64,000 bases of DNA from Cronobacter condimenti 1330 (GCF_001277255.1 NZ_CP012264.1:1178001-1242000); one strand, 5' to 3'; shown: positions 1-9,265, counted from the stretch's first letter. The notes: generated from the sequence alone by a model not told the origin. Numbers and translations are program-made.

Positions 1-342
1 AGCCGCGCCATGCGGTTTAAAGATTGCGAACAGCCGCTGCGTATTTTCTCTCATATCGCGCCATACATGGGCGGGCCGGAGAAGATAATGAACACCAACG
101 GCGCCGGCGACGGCGCACTCGCTGCGCTGTTGCACGACATTACCGCCAATAATTACCATCGCACCAACGTGCCGAATTCGAGCAAGCATAAATACACGTG
201 GCTAACGTACTCGTCACTGGCGCAGGTATGTAAATACGCGAACCGCGTGAGTTATCAGGTGTTGAACCAGCATTCACCGCGCCTGACGCGTGGCCTGCCG
301 GAGCGTGAAGATAGCCTGGAAGAGGCGTACTGGGAGCGTTGA
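1..342 (+). CDS. gsk: Inosine-guanosine kinase, C-terminal part (partial at window edge)
   Basis: The reading frame is open from base 1, so the gene enters from outside the window and only about the last 113 codons are present. The piece contains the ribokinase/PfkB-family ATP-site motif NTNGAGDGAL, with the catalytic Asp of GAGD, and ends in a tail closely matching E. coli Gsk (SPRLTRGLPEREDSLEE). Gsk phosphorylates inosine and guanosine to IMP and GMP in purine salvage. It is convergent with ybaL, and a hairpin with a T run lies just downstream. Identity is firm; only the N-terminal half cannot be seen. Confidence 0.95.
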   Translation, partial: SRAMRFKDCEQPLRIFSHIAPYMGGPEKIMNTNGAGDGALAALLHDITANNYHRTNVPNSSKHKYTWLTYSSLAQVCKYANRVSYQVLNQHSPRLTRGLPEREDSLEEAYWER

Positions 343-412
343 GTTTAGCGGTGGTGGCGGGTGGCGCTGTGCCGACTCGCCCTGCCATGACGGCTCTGCT
401 TTTCGTAGTTTG

Positions 413-448
413 TAGGGTGGATAAGCGTAAGCGCATCCACCCTTTTTG
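413..448 (+). terminator. gsk terminator-like hairpin
   Basis: A perfect 8-bp stem (GGGTGGAT at 415-422 with ATCCACCC at 435-442) is followed by five T. It lies between convergent gsk and ybaL. The arm motif resembles a dispersed GTAGGGTGG...CCACCC palindrome found in many enterobacterial intergenic regions (recalled, not searched). Confidence 0.6.
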
Positions 449-475
449 TTTTCGATGGCGGGTGAGTTAACGGTT

Positions 476-509
476 AAAAGGTGGGTAAGCGTTAATGCCA
501 CCCACCTTA
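476..509 (-). terminator. ybaL terminator-like hairpin
   Basis: A 9-bp stem (478-486 with 500-508) on the minus strand is followed by TTTT (complement of 476-479). It sits 6 nt after the ybaL stop codon. Its arms (AGGTGGG/CCCACCT) resemble the neighbouring gsk hairpin, so the two may be related palindromic units. Confidence 0.6.
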
Positions 510-514
510 TCGCC

Positions 515-2197
515 TCAGCTGCGATCTAAAATCTCCTGCGCCTGTTCTGGTTTATCCAGCATACGCAGGATAGTGCTCGCGATTTCGCGCTCGCCCATCA
601 CCACCTCATTCGCGCCGCGCTCGGTGATGTAATCCACCTCGTCGTCGTAATGGGCGCGGGCGATGATTTCAATATCCGGGCGTTTCTCACGCGCGGTGGC
701 GACGATTTCACCTGCCTCGTAGCCATTCGGAATGGTCAGCAGCAGCCAGCGCGCGCAGTCCAGATGGGCCAGCGCCATGATCTGTTCATTGGCCGCGTTG
801 CCAAGCACTGCGCGTATGCCGCGCTCGCGTAGCGCCTCAACGCGGGAGCGTGAGGTTTCCACCACCACCAGCGGAATGCCTTCGGCGATAAGCTTCTCGC
901 CAAGCAGGCTACCCACTCGCCCGTAACCGACCAGCAGCGCGTGGTTGCAGATGTCCACCGGGTTTTGCTGCTCCTCTTCCATCGCCTCTTCAAGCGTCTG
1001 TTCTTCCAGCTCGTCATGGTGGGAGAGAAAGCGCTCCAGCAGCGTAAACATCACCGGATTTAACATGATGGAAAGGATAGCGCCGGCCAGTACCAGGTTC
1101 TGCCCGTCCTGCGGGAGCAAATCGAGTGACATGCCAAGCCCCGCCAGAATAAACGCGAATTCGCCAATCTGCGCCAGACTCACCGCAATCGTCAGCGCCG
1201 TACGGCGCGAGTGGCCGAACAGCTTCACCAGGGCAAACGCCGCCAGTGATTTACCAAACAGGATAATCAGCAGCGTGCCGAGTACCGCCAGCGGCTGCTG
1301 CACCAGGATCATGGGGTCGAACAGCATCCCGACCGAGACGAAAAACAGCACGGCAAACGCGTCACGCAGCGGCAGTGTGTCGTGTGCGGCGCGGTGGCTA
1401 AGCTCGGATTCGTTCAGCACGACCCCTGCGAAAAACGCGCCCAGCGCGAAGGAAACATCAAACAGCTCTACCGCGCCGAACGCGATGCCGAGTGCCAGCG
1501 CCAGCACCGCAAGCGTAAACAGCTCGCGTGAACCGGTCGCTGCGCTGCGCGCCAGGATCCACGGCACGACACGGCGTCCCACCAGCATCATCAGCGCGAT
1601 AAACGCCGCCACTTTGCCAAGCGTAATGCCCATATCCACGCTCAGCGTCGCAAGACCGATATTGCCTTTCTCCAGCATCCCGGCAATGGCGGGCAGCAGC
1701 ACCAGCGTCAGCACCATTACCAGGTCTTCGACAATAAGCCAGCCGATGGCAATCTGCCCGCGCTGGCTGTCGATAAGCTGCCGCTCCTCAAGCGCGCGCA
1801 GCAGCACGACGGTACTGGCAGTGGAAAGACACAGACCGAACACGATGCCGGTCATCAGCGACCAGTCAAGGAGCGAGGATAAACCCACACCCAGCAGCGT
1901 CGCGACGGCGATTTGCAGAATAGCGCCAGGGATAGCTATCGACTTTACCGCCATCAGATCTTTGAGTGAAAAATGCAAACCCACGCCGAACATCAGCAGG
2001 ATCACGCCAAGCTCCGCCAGCTCCGGCGCAAGCTTCGTATCCGCGACAAAACCGGGCGTAAACGGCCCGGCCATCACGCCCGCCAGCAGGTAGCCCACAA
2101 GAGGTGAGATGCGCAGCCGGTTGGCGAGCATACCGAGAATAAAGGCCAGAACAAGGCCACCGACAAGTGTGGTGATAAGCGGTGTGGCGTGATGCAT
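515..2197 (-). CDS. ybaL: CPA2-family cation/proton antiporter YbaL (KefC-like)
   Basis: A 560-aa inner-membrane protein, close to the 558 aa of E. coli YbaL. Residues 1 to about 385 are strongly hydrophobic and form the Na+/H+ exchanger domain with roughly 12 helices. Residues about 419-560 form a cytosolic TrkA-N/RCK nucleotide-binding domain starting with the Rossmann motif GYGRVG. KefC relatives exchange K+ for H+ under ligand gating; the substrate of YbaL itself is not settled. The ATG is preceded by a GGAGAC-type ribosome site. In E. coli fsr separates ybaL from ushA; here a 520-bp gap does. Confidence 0.93.
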   Translation of the reverse strand: MHHATPLITTLVGGLVLAFILGMLANRLRISPLVGYLLAGVMAGPFTPGFVADTKLAPELAELGVILLMFGVGLHFSLKDLMAVKSIAIPGAILQIAVATLLGVGLSSLLDWSLMTGIVFGLCLSTASTVVLLRALEERQLIDSQRGQIAIGWLIVEDLVMVLTLVLLPAIAGMLEKGNIGLATLSVDMGITLGKVAAFIALMMLVGRRVVPWILARSAATGSRELFTLAVLALALGIAFGAVELFDVSFALGAFFAGVVLNESELSHRAAHDTLPLRDAFAVLFFVSVGMLFDPMILVQQPLAVLGTLLIILFGKSLAAFALVKLFGHSRRTALTIAVSLAQIGEFAFILAGLGMSLDLLPQDGQNLVLAGAILSIMLNPVMFTLLERFLSHHDELEEQTLEEAMEEEQQNPVDICNHALLVGYGRVGSLLGEKLIAEGIPLVVVETSRSRVEALRERGIRAVLGNAANEQIMALAHLDCARWLLLTIPNGYEAGEIVATAREKRPDIEIIARAHYDDEVDYITERGANEVVMGEREIASTILRMLDKPEQAQEILDRS

Positions 2198-2717
2198 TCC
2201 GTCTCCTTTCGTTGAATGTGATACACCGGATGGTTTGCGTGCAACTCGTAACAGTTTATGACAAATCTCGGCAGCGCGGGGCGGAATGTGAGTGAAAACT
2301 TTCTGAAAACGGCCATTAAACGAAAAAAATGCCAGCCGGGTTTATAAATCGATGTTATCGGCTGAAAAGCGAGATTTTATGCGGTAGAAGAGCCAAGCGG
2401 ATAACGAGTTATATAAAGAAAATAGCCCCTTTTTTTAAAGTAAAAGGTAAACAGCGCCTCAACAGCTCGCATTGATGGGTAAGGGGCGGTTTTTTGCAGA
2501 AATCATGACCGCAAGAGGAGAGCAATCATAAGGATTTACGCAGCGGCTTCGCTTTTTTGCCGCGAAGTCGCTAAACAGCGGCTTTCTGAATAAGGCGTAA
2601 ACGTTGCTTCTTGTTATCACGCGGTTTTGAGGAAAGTCGCAAATCTGAAAACAAAGTTGAGTATGTTCGGCAGGCGCTGTAATTTCAGCATTCACGTTAA
2701 GGATAGGGAGAGTTGTC
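2198..2717. other. 520-bp intergenic region between divergent ybaL and ushA
   Basis: No convincing gene is visible. The DNA is AT-richer than its surroundings. It contains an imperfect 11-bp inverted repeat (2542-2552 with 2562-2572, one G-T pair, T-rich loop). The sequence AGCGGCTT of that hairpin recurs at about 2577. In E. coli this position holds fsr, and no fsr coding remnant is recognisable. It must contain both divergent promoters, but I could not assign -35/-10 elements confidently. Confidence 0.6.
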
Positions 2718-4370
2718 ATGGGGTTTGCCAGAAAAGGGTTGGCTGTCGCATTACTGGCGGGTCTGAGCCTGCTGAGCGGCGGTGCATCCGCCTGGGAGCA
2801 GGATAAAACGTATAACATCACCATTTTGCACACCAACGATCATCACGGTCATTTCTGGCGTAACGAATATGGCGAATATGGCCTGTCGGCGCAAAAAACG
2901 CTGGTGGACAGCGTGCGGCGTGAAGTGACGGCGCAGGGCGGCAGCGTACTGTTGCTCTCCGGCGGCGATATCAACACGGGCGTACCAGAATCTGACCTGC
3001 AGGACGCCGAGCCCGATTTTCGCGGCATGAACATGATTGGCTATGATGCGATGGCCGTCGGCAACCATGAATTCGACAACCCGCTGAGCGTGCTGCGCCA
3101 GCAGGAGAAGTGGGCGAAATTCCCGCTGCTCTCCGCCAATATCTACCAGAAAAGCACCAACGAGCGTCTTTTTAAACCCTGGGCGATTTTCAAACCGCAG
3201 GGTATCAAAATCGCCGTGATTGGGCTTACGACCGACGACACGGCGAAAATCGGCAACCCGGAATTCTTTACCGATATTGAATTTCGCAAGCCTGCCGACG
3301 AAGCGAAACTGGTGATTCAGGAGCTTCAACAGAACGAAAAACCGGATGTCATTATTGCCGCCACCCACATGGGCCATTACGACAACGGCAATCACGGATC
3401 TAATGCACCGGGCGATGTCGAACTGGCGCGCGCGCTGCCGGCAGGGGCGTTAACCATGATTGTGGGTGGGCACTCACAAGACCCGGTCTGCATGGCGTCC
3501 GAGAACAAAAAACAGGTGGATTACGTGCCGGGCACGCCATGCGCGCCGGATCAGCAGAACGGCACCTGGATTGTGCAGGCGCATGAATGGGGCAAATATG
3601 TTGGTCGCGCGGATTTCCAGTTCCGCAACGGCGAAATGAAGCTGGTGCACTATCAGCTCATCCCTATCAACCTTAAGAAGAAAGTGACCTGGGATAACGG
3701 CCAGACCGAGCGCGTGCTCTATACGCCACAAATCCCGGAAAACCCACAGATGCTCTCACTGCTGACGCCGTTCCAGAAAAAAGGCCAGGCGCAGCTGATG
3801 GTGAAAGTGGGCAGCGTCAACGGGCGTCTGGAGGGCGATCGCAGCAAAGTACGTTTTGTGCAAACCAGCATGGGGCATTTGATTCTTAACGCCCAGATAG
3901 CCCGTACCAGCGCAGACTTCGCGGTGATGAGCGGCGGCGGCATTCGCGACTCCATCGAAGGCGGCGATATTACGTATAAAGATGTGCTTAAGGTACAGCC
4001 GTTCGGCAACACGCTGGTGTATGTCGATATGACGGGTAAAGAAGTGCTGGAGTACCTGAGCGCGGTCGCGCAGAAAAAGCCCGATTCCGGCGCTTATCCG
4101 CAGTTCGCGAATGTCAGCTTCACCGCAACCGGCGGTACGCTGAATGACGTGAAAATCAAAGGCGAGCCGGTTGACCCGGCGAAAACCTACCGTATGGCGA
4201 CGCTCAGCTTTAACGCCACCGGCGGCGATGGTTATCCGCCGATTGATAAAAAACCCGGTTACGTCAACACCGGTTTTGTGGATGCGGAAGTGCTGAAACA
4301 GTACATCCAGCAGAGCTCGCCGCTGGATGTAAACGCTTTTGAGCCGAAAGGCGAGGTAAACTGGCAGTAA
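2718..4370 (+). CDS. ushA: Periplasmic UDP-sugar hydrolase / 5'-nucleotidase UshA
   Basis: A 550-aa protein with a Sec signal peptide (residues 1-25, ending GGASA before Trp26). The metallophosphatase core shows HTNDHHGH (Asp41, His43) and GNHEFD at about 116, which bind the two catalytic metals. The C-terminal half is the substrate-binding domain (SGGGIRDS at about 410). UshA degrades external UDP-glucose and nucleotides in the periplasm, feeding nucleoside and sugar salvage. The ATG has a GGGAG site 8 nt upstream. It is full length compared with E. coli (550 aa). Confidence 0.96.
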   Translation: MGFARKGLAVALLAGLSLLSGGASAWEQDKTYNITILHTNDHHGHFWRNEYGEYGLSAQKTLVDSVRREVTAQGGSVLLLSGGDINTGVPESDLQDAEPDFRGMNMIGYDAMAVGNHEFDNPLSVLRQQEKWAKFPLLSANIYQKSTNERLFKPWAIFKPQGIKIAVIGLTTDDTAKIGNPEFFTDIEFRKPADEAKLVIQELQQNEKPDVIIAATHMGHYDNGNHGSNAPGDVELARALPAGALTMIVGGHSQDPVCMASENKKQVDYVPGTPCAPDQQNGTWIVQAHEWGKYVGRADFQFRNGEMKLVHYQLIPINLKKKVTWDNGQTERVLYTPQIPENPQMLSLLTPFQKKGQAQLMVKVGSVNGRLEGDRSKVRFVQTSMGHLILNAQIARTSADFAVMSGGGIRDSIEGGDITYKDVLKVQPFGNTLVYVDMTGKEVLEYLSAVAQKKPDSGAYPQFANVSFTATGGTLNDVKIKGEPVDPAKTYRMATLSFNATGGDGYPPIDKKPGYVNTGFVDAEVLKQYIQQSSPLDVNAFEPKGEVNWQ

Positions 4371-4371
4371 C

Positions 4372-4851
4372 TTAATCGCGGCGGGCGATATCGGCGAACT
4401 GCGCGCTCAGCAGTTTCGCTAAATCCACCGCTGCGAGTTCAATATCCAGCCCGCGCTTGCCGCCAGAAATATAAATGGCCGGGAAGTCGCGGGCTGGCGC
4501 GTCTATTAGCGTCGGCAGGCGCTTTTTCTGACCAAGCGGGCTGATGCCGCCTACCAGATACCCGGTGGTGCGCTGCGCAATCATCGGGTCTGCCATCTCC
4601 ACTTTCTTCGCGCCCAGCGCCTTCGCAACTTTTTTCAGATCAAGTTGTGTAGCGACGGGCGTGACGGCAACGGCGAGCTGTTTCATATCGCCATTGATAG
4701 CCACCAGCAACGTTTTATACACCTGCTCTGCATTAAGCCCGAGCTTACGCACCACTTCATCGCCGAAGTTGGTTTCATTCGGGTCGTGATCGTAGGCGTG
4801 CAGCGTAAACGGTATTTTATTTTTCTCGAGTAAATTCACGGCGGGCGTCAT
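4372..4851 (-). CDS. ybaK: Cys-tRNA(Pro)/Cys-tRNA(Cys) deacylase YbaK
   Basis: A 159-aa single-domain protein of the YbaK/ProX editing family. ProRS mischarges tRNA(Pro) with cysteine, and YbaK hydrolyses the product in trans. The family core GGISPLGQKKRLP and the conserved Lys in the KLGLNAEQVYKTL region are visible. The gene is convergent with ushA, their stops lying 1 nt apart. Length matches E. coli YbaK (159 aa). Confidence 0.95.
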   Translation of the reverse strand: MTPAVNLLEKNKIPFTLHAYDHDPNETNFGDEVVRKLGLNAEQVYKTLLVAINGDMKQLAVAVTPVATQLDLKKVAKALGAKKVEMADPMIAQRTTGYLVGGISPLGQKKRLPTLIDAPARDFPAIYISGGKRGLDIELAAVDLAKLLSAQFADIARRD

Positions 4852-4971
4852 TTTCCCTTTTCCCCCTCAGAATGGCCTGTCGGCACAGCATAGCGCCGAT
4901 GGGCCGTGAAAAAATTGTATCAGCTTGCTGGATTATATTGGCAGCGTGGATGGTTTGCGCGACAATCGCCG

Positions 4972-5054
4972 CAACCGGCCGCCTGGCGGTCGGCATAACG
5001 ATAATAACGAAAGTTCCTCTTTGACGGGCCAGTAGCGATACTGGCCTTTTTTTT
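4972..5054 (+). ncRNA. chiX: Small RNA ChiX (MicM/SroB/RybC)
   Basis: The interval between ybaK and ybaP holds the ChiX locus in E. coli. The 3' half here matches it closely: the seed TTCCTCTTTGACGGGCCA (last base G here) and the terminator GGCCAGTA-GCGA-TACTGGCC plus eight T. A 5' GC-rich hairpin (about 4974-4996) replaces the E. coli 5' stem with compensating changes. ChiX is an Hfq-dependent sRNA that pairs near the ribosome site of chitoporin chiP and dpiB. The 5' end is estimated by alignment from memory. The terminator faces the plus strand, so it cannot serve ybaP. Confidence 0.88.
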
Positions 5055-5853
5055 ATTCTGGCGTGCGGAACATCGCCGGCAGGTTATCTTCGCCGTAAAG
5101 ATGCAGTGCGCCGACCGCGACCACATAACGCCCTGGCGGCAGCGTCTGCAAGTAACGATGCCACTGGCGGTTACGCTGCTGCATCAGCATATCGCCGAGT
5201 TCGGCGCTAAACGTGTTCGGCAACGCGACGTTATCGGCCTGCGGCGGGCGGGCCATCCACCAGCCAATCATTATCTGCAACAGACGCGCGTTGGTGTGCC
5301 AGTGGATAAGGGTATCTTCCAGCAGCGCCAGACCCTCCTGGGGCAGGCGGCGCAGCAGTGCGACCTGGCTTTGCGCGCCTTCCAGTTCTTTTACCGCGAT
5401 CTGATGCGTTTGCGCAGCGTTCAGTAACTGATAGTCGATGCCGAAATCGGGACGCAGGCCGAGGCGCTGCGCCTGATGAGCCTGCAAAATCAGCGCGACC
5501 TGCCAGAGCGGCAGCTCGTCCAGCCGCGAGAGCGGCAATGCCAGATCATCAATCAGTTTTTCAAGCTGGCTATATAGCGCTTCGTCAAGACGTGCGGCGA
5601 GCGGCGGGCAGGGAGGCGGGGCGCCGAAGGGCGACGCATCGCCGCGAATATCGGCTTCGACAATCAGCGCATCGGCGCGCTTTAGCTTCTCCACCAGACG
5701 CGCCGGGAGCGGCGCCATATCTGGCGTGCCCATGTGGATGCTGCCGACCAGGTGCAGATAGCGCCCGCCGGGCAGCGTAATATCCACTGCCGGCCACGGA
5801 TAACCGGGACGCAGGCTCTCAAACCAGGTGCGCAGACGACGTAACAGGCCCAT
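5053..5853 (-). CDS. ybaP: TraB/GumN-family protein YbaP
   Basis: A 266-aa protein of the TraB family (GumN/erythromycin-esterase-like fold). It shows the family landmarks HLVGSIHMGTPDM near the N terminus, IVEADI, LEGAQSQ, and the C-terminal VVAVGALHLYGEDNLP. Its biochemical role is unknown. A GTG two codons further upstream (5859) is possible, but it overlaps the AGGGAG ribosome site. The ATG at 5853 sits 5 nt after that site and is preferred. E. coli YbaP has a similar length (264 aa). Confidence 0.88.
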   Translation of the reverse strand: MGLLRRLRTWFESLRPGYPWPAVDITLPGGRYLHLVGSIHMGTPDMAPLPARLVEKLKRADALIVEADIRGDASPFGAPPPCPPLAARLDEALYSQLEKLIDDLALPLSRLDELPLWQVALILQAHQAQRLGLRPDFGIDYQLLNAAQTHQIAVKELEGAQSQVALLRRLPQEGLALLEDTLIHWHTNARLLQIMIGWWMARPPQADNVALPNTFSAELGDMLMQQRNRQWHRYLQTLPPGRYVVAVGALHLYGEDNLPAMFRTPE

Positions 5854-6072
5854 AACCACTCCCTGAATAAAAAAACCATGCTAACGCGCCGACGGGACGG
5901 GTGCAAACGAGGGGCGGGCGGTTCCGGCGCTGAATTCACCGGAGCTAAACGGCCGTGGCAGTACGGCGAGCGCGCTAATGGCCGCATCCGGTGTGGCGTC
6001 ATTTTCGGTTCGTACATTTCACACGTGGCGTTATACAACCCCCCGCGTCGATTTTCGCGGCGTTGATGGGCA

Positions 6073-6097
6073 TAAAAAAGCCCGCCGAAGCGGGCCT
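6073..6097 (-). terminator. copA terminator
   Basis: On the minus strand GCCCGC-TTCG-GCGGGC is followed by six T, directly after the copA stop. It has a UUCG tetraloop and is a canonical intrinsic terminator. Confidence 0.85.
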
Positions 6098-6101
6098 GAG
6101 C

Positions 6102-8609
6102 TTATTTTTTCGGGGTGAAGCGCAGCAGCCGGTTGGCGTTGCTCACCACCGTAATCGAGGAGAGCGCCATCGCGGCGCCGGCGACGACCGGGTTTAGCAA
6201 CGTACCGGTAAAGGGCCAGAGGATGCCCGCCGCGACAGGGATGCCGAGCGCGTTATAAATAAACGCGCCGAGCAGGTTCTGTTTCATATTGCCAAGCGTG
6301 GCTTTCGCGATGGCCATCGCATCGGCGACGCCCGTCAGGCTGTGACGCATTAACGTTATCGCCGCTGTTTCAATCGCCACGTCGCTGCCACCGCCCATCG
6401 CGATACCTACGTCGGCCTGCGCCAGCGCCGGGGCGTCGTTGATGCCATCACCAATCATTGCTACTTTGCGGCCTGCCTGCTGGAGCGTCTGAATCGCCTG
6501 CGCCTTCCCGTCTGGCAGCACGCCTGCAATCACCTCATCAATCCCCGCCTCGCGGGCGATAGCGTTGGCGGTGACGGCGTTATCGCCGGTCAACATCACC
6601 AGCCGGTAGCCTTCGCGATGCAGACGCGCCAGCGCTGCCGTGCTGTCCTCGCGCAGCGGATCGCGAATGGCGAAGAGGGCGGCAAGCGTACCGTCTATCG
6701 CAAGCAGCACCGGCGTGGCACCAAGGCCCGCCTGACGTTGTGCTTCTTCATGCAGCGCGTCGGTGGCGATGCCGTTTTCTTCCAGTAATGCCGCATTGCC
6801 CAGCAGCAACGTTTTGCCCTGTATCTCGCCGCTGACGCCCAGACCGCGCAGCGTACGAAAACCGCTAACGGCAGGAAGCACAGCCCCCTGCGCCCGGTCA
6901 ACAATCGCGCGTGCCAGCGGGTGGCTGGATCCTTGTTCCAGCGCGGCGGCAAAACGCAGCGCGTCAGCGTCGGTCAGGACGCCGACGGTCGCTATCGCCG
7001 CCACCTGCGGTTTACCTTCGGTCAGCGTGCCGGTTTTGTCGAAGACCAGCGTGTCTACGCCGCTTGCCCGTTGGAGGGCGTCAGCATCGCGAACCAGCAC
7101 GCCAAACTCGGCGGCGCGCCCGACGCCTGAGATAATCGACATCGGTGTGGCAAGGCCGAGCGCACACGGGCAGGCGATGATAAGCACCGTGGTCACAATG
7201 ACCAGGGTATAGACAATTTGCGGCGCAGGGCCTGCGAAAAACCAGATGGCCCCACTAACGAGCGCAATCAGCACCACGACCGGCACAAATACCGCGGAGA
7301 TGCGGTCTGCCAGTTTGCCGATTTCCGGCTTGCTGCTCTGGGCCTGGCGCACCATACGGATAATGCGCGATAGTGTGGTGTGGTTGCCGACCGCGGCGGC
7401 ACGGAACAGCACGCTGCCATCCTGAACGACGGTACCTGCGTGAATAGTATCGCCCGCTGCTTTTTGCTGCGGTACGGGTTCGCCGGTGAGCATCGCTTCA
7501 TCGAACCAGCCTTCGCCTTCGGTGATGTCGCCATCCACCGGCACGCGATCGCCTGTCGTAAGGCGCAGCGTCATGCCTGGCGTAACGTCTGCCAGCGGCA
7601 CGTTTTTTTCGCCGTCCGGCGTTACGACGCGCGCAACCGGCGGCGTCAGATCCAGCAGGCGTTCCAGCGCTTTAGAAGAACGCTGACGAGCGCGCGCCTC
7701 CAGCATATGGCCGAGATTAATCAGACCGATAATCATGGCGCTGGCTTCGTAATAAAGATGGCGCGCCTCCATCGGGAACCACTGCGGCCAGAGGTTAACG
7801 CTCATAGAGTAGAGCCACGCCGTACCGGTCCCGAGCGCCACCAGCGTATCCATAGTCGCGCTGCGGTTCATCAGGCTTTTCCACGCGCTGCGGTAGAAGT
7901 GGCCGCCTGCGACAATCATCACGCCCAGCGTGATAAGACCGATGACCAGCCAGAGCGAACGGTTGGCGTCGGTGACCATCATATTGTCGCCGAACATGCC
8001 CCACAGCATGACCGGGACGCCGAGCGCGAGTGCGAGCGCCGCCTGCCAGCGAAAGCGCTTCATGGCCGCCTGCGCGGTTTGCTGCTGGCGCTCGCGGCGC
8101 TCGGCTTCATCGTCGATAGCCTCTGCGCCGTAACCCGCTTTTTCGACCGCTGCAATTAATTCAGCGGCGGAGGCGTGGCCCATGACCAGGGCCGTACGCT
8201 CCGCCAGATTGACCCGTGCCTGCGTGACGCCCTCGACGCCCTGAAGGGCGTTCTGAACACGGCTCACGCAACTGGCGCAGCTCATTCCATTGATGAGCAG
8301 CTGTCGGCTGTCATCTTCATCGACGGGCTGTGCTGCCGGAAGCTCAGGTTGCGCCGCTGTCAGTGCTTCCGACGGGGTTGATGACTCTGTCAGCGGGTTA
8401 GCCTTTGGGTGTGCGAGCGTCGCGTCGTAGCCGGCCTGTTTCACCGTTTCAATAAGCGCATCCGCTGATGCGCTGGTGGTGACACTGGCATGTTCAATGG
8501 TGACCTCAGCCTGTTCGACATCCGGGCGTTGCTCCAGGCTCTCTTTCACCCGTTTCACGCAGTGCCCGCAGGAAAGCCCGTCCAGGGCCAGTTCGATGGT
8601 GTTCGACAT
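6102..8609 (-). CDS. copA: Cu(I)-translocating P1B-type ATPase CopA
   Basis: An 835-aa inner-membrane pump that exports cytosolic Cu(I). Two N-terminal heavy-metal-associated domains are visible: GLSCGHC (Cys14, Cys17) and GMSCASC (Cys111, Cys114). The transmembrane metal site CPCALG, the phosphorylation motif DKTGTLTEGK and the hinge GDGINDAPALAQADVG follow in order. Length is that of E. coli CopA (834 aa). A CueR-type promoter lies upstream (8678-8708). E. coli places ybaQ between ybaP and copA; it is absent here. Confidence 0.97.
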   Translation of the reverse strand: MSNTIELALDGLSCGHCVKRVKESLEQRPDVEQAEVTIEHASVTTSASADALIETVKQAGYDATLAHPKANPLTESSTPSEALTAAQPELPAAQPVDEDDSRQLLINGMSCASCVSRVQNALQGVEGVTQARVNLAERTALVMGHASAAELIAAVEKAGYGAEAIDDEAERRERQQQTAQAAMKRFRWQAALALALGVPVMLWGMFGDNMMVTDANRSLWLVIGLITLGVMIVAGGHFYRSAWKSLMNRSATMDTLVALGTGTAWLYSMSVNLWPQWFPMEARHLYYEASAMIIGLINLGHMLEARARQRSSKALERLLDLTPPVARVVTPDGEKNVPLADVTPGMTLRLTTGDRVPVDGDITEGEGWFDEAMLTGEPVPQQKAAGDTIHAGTVVQDGSVLFRAAAVGNHTTLSRIIRMVRQAQSSKPEIGKLADRISAVFVPVVVLIALVSGAIWFFAGPAPQIVYTLVIVTTVLIIACPCALGLATPMSIISGVGRAAEFGVLVRDADALQRASGVDTLVFDKTGTLTEGKPQVAAIATVGVLTDADALRFAAALEQGSSHPLARAIVDRAQGAVLPAVSGFRTLRGLGVSGEIQGKTLLLGNAALLEENGIATDALHEEAQRQAGLGATPVLLAIDGTLAALFAIRDPLREDSTAALARLHREGYRLVMLTGDNAVTANAIAREAGIDEVIAGVLPDGKAQAIQTLQQAGRKVAMIGDGINDAPALAQADVGIAMGGGSDVAIETAAITLMRHSLTGVADAMAIAKATLGNMKQNLLGAFIYNALGIPVAAGILWPFTGTLLNPVVAGAAMALSSITVVSNANRLLRFTPKK

Positions 8610-8677
8610 ACGTTGTCTCCTCGGTAAGCGGTCAGCCTCAGGTTGACCAGAAAATGGTATCCGTTCTACTGTTATTT

Positions 8678-8710
8678 AGCGTAAACCTTCCATCAAGGGG
8701 AAGGTCAAGG
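8678..8710 (-). promoter_or_regulatory. CueR-dependent copA promoter/operator
   Basis: On the minus strand TTGACC (-35, 8708-8703) and TACGCT (-10, 8683-8678) are separated by 19 bp, the overlong spacer typical of MerR-family promoters. The spacer holds the dyad ACCTTCC-N7-GGAAGGT (8685-8705), near-identical to the E. coli copA CueR site. Cu(I)-CueR would distort this spacer to activate copA. Confidence 0.92.
8682..8700. repeat. 19-bp direct repeat, copy 1 (inside copA operator)
   Basis: TAAACCTTCCATCAAGGGG recurs exactly at 9266-9284, just upstream of the cueR start codon. The two copies bracket the Tae4-tail/small-membrane-protein islet. Confidence 0.9.
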
Positions 8711-8799
8711 ATTTAAATCGCGGATGAAAAGGTGTGCGTAAGAATTAGTGTTCAGTTGGCGTTAATGTTTAGGCAACGTGTCCAGAGCGCCATGAAGTT

Positions 8800-8892
8800 A
8801 GTTATCTTCGAATTCATTGGGGCATGAGTATTGAAGGACTCTGGCGTTCCTTTTCACACGCGCGCGAAATCTGGTTCTGGAAAATGTTATGA
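8800..8892 (+). pseudogene. C-terminal remnant of a Tae4-like T6SS amidase
   Basis: Thirty codons ending in TGA encode a peptide starting SYLRIHWG and ending REIWFWKML. It aligns without gaps to the last 30 residues of the Tae4-like protein at 38683-39198 (SYLRIQWG ... REIWFWKII), with over half the residues identical. The stop overlaps the next ATG (ATGA), the same junction as in the island copy. No start codon or catalytic region remains upstream. Assignment rests on the internal comparison plus family knowledge. Confidence 0.75.
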
Positions 8893-9116
8893 AATGTCTG
8901 AAATTATCGCTTTTTGCTGTGATCAGGGCAGTATGCGGCGCAGCGCTAATGCTGCTGATTTTGCCTGTGGTGTGTCGGTTAGTGGTTGGCCCCGTGTATG
9001 GGGAAGATCAAATGTCGCAAAACTTTCTTATCTTTCTGGTGGGCACCCCGTTACTGGCCCTGCTCGGCGCGTTAGCTGGCTGGTTTCTGGGAAAAAAGGC
9101 GATCGGGGCGCATTGA
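8889..9116 (+). CDS. Small two-helix membrane protein, candidate T6SS immunity protein
   Basis: A 75-aa protein with two predicted transmembrane helices (about residues 8-31 and 48-68) and a short extracytoplasmic loop carrying GPVYGEDQMS. A homologue with the identical ten-residue motif follows the Tae4-like gene at 39195-39437. Both start with ATG overlapping the toxin stop codon (ATGA), implying translational coupling. I do not recognise the family. It is not the soluble periplasmic Tai4 usually paired with Tae4. A role in protecting against the amidase is inferred only from position. Confidence 0.65.
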   Translation: MKCLKLSLFAVIRAVCGAALMLLILPVVCRLVVGPVYGEDQMSQNFLIFLVGTPLLALLGALAGWFLGKKAIGAH

Positions 9117-9265
9117 AGTAGCGCGTGATACTTTCTGAAAGCCTGTATGGGGCGTCGTACGTTATCATCCTTTAATGAATGCCGGGATCCGGGGTGAACA
9201 GCGTTCGGAGCGATGAAGCGCGTAACCCGGTCGATTAGCCATGAGCGTTACGGCACGGCGTCATT

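Noticed and set aside
945..2093. 382-aa ORF antisense to ybaL
   Set aside because: Ser/Arg-rich shadow translation of a high-GC gene; no domain and no ribosome site.
8831..9121. 96-aa ORF over the copA-cueR islet
   Set aside because: It runs in a different frame across the Tae4 tail and the small membrane protein; frame comparison with the homologous locus at 39 kb supports those two instead.
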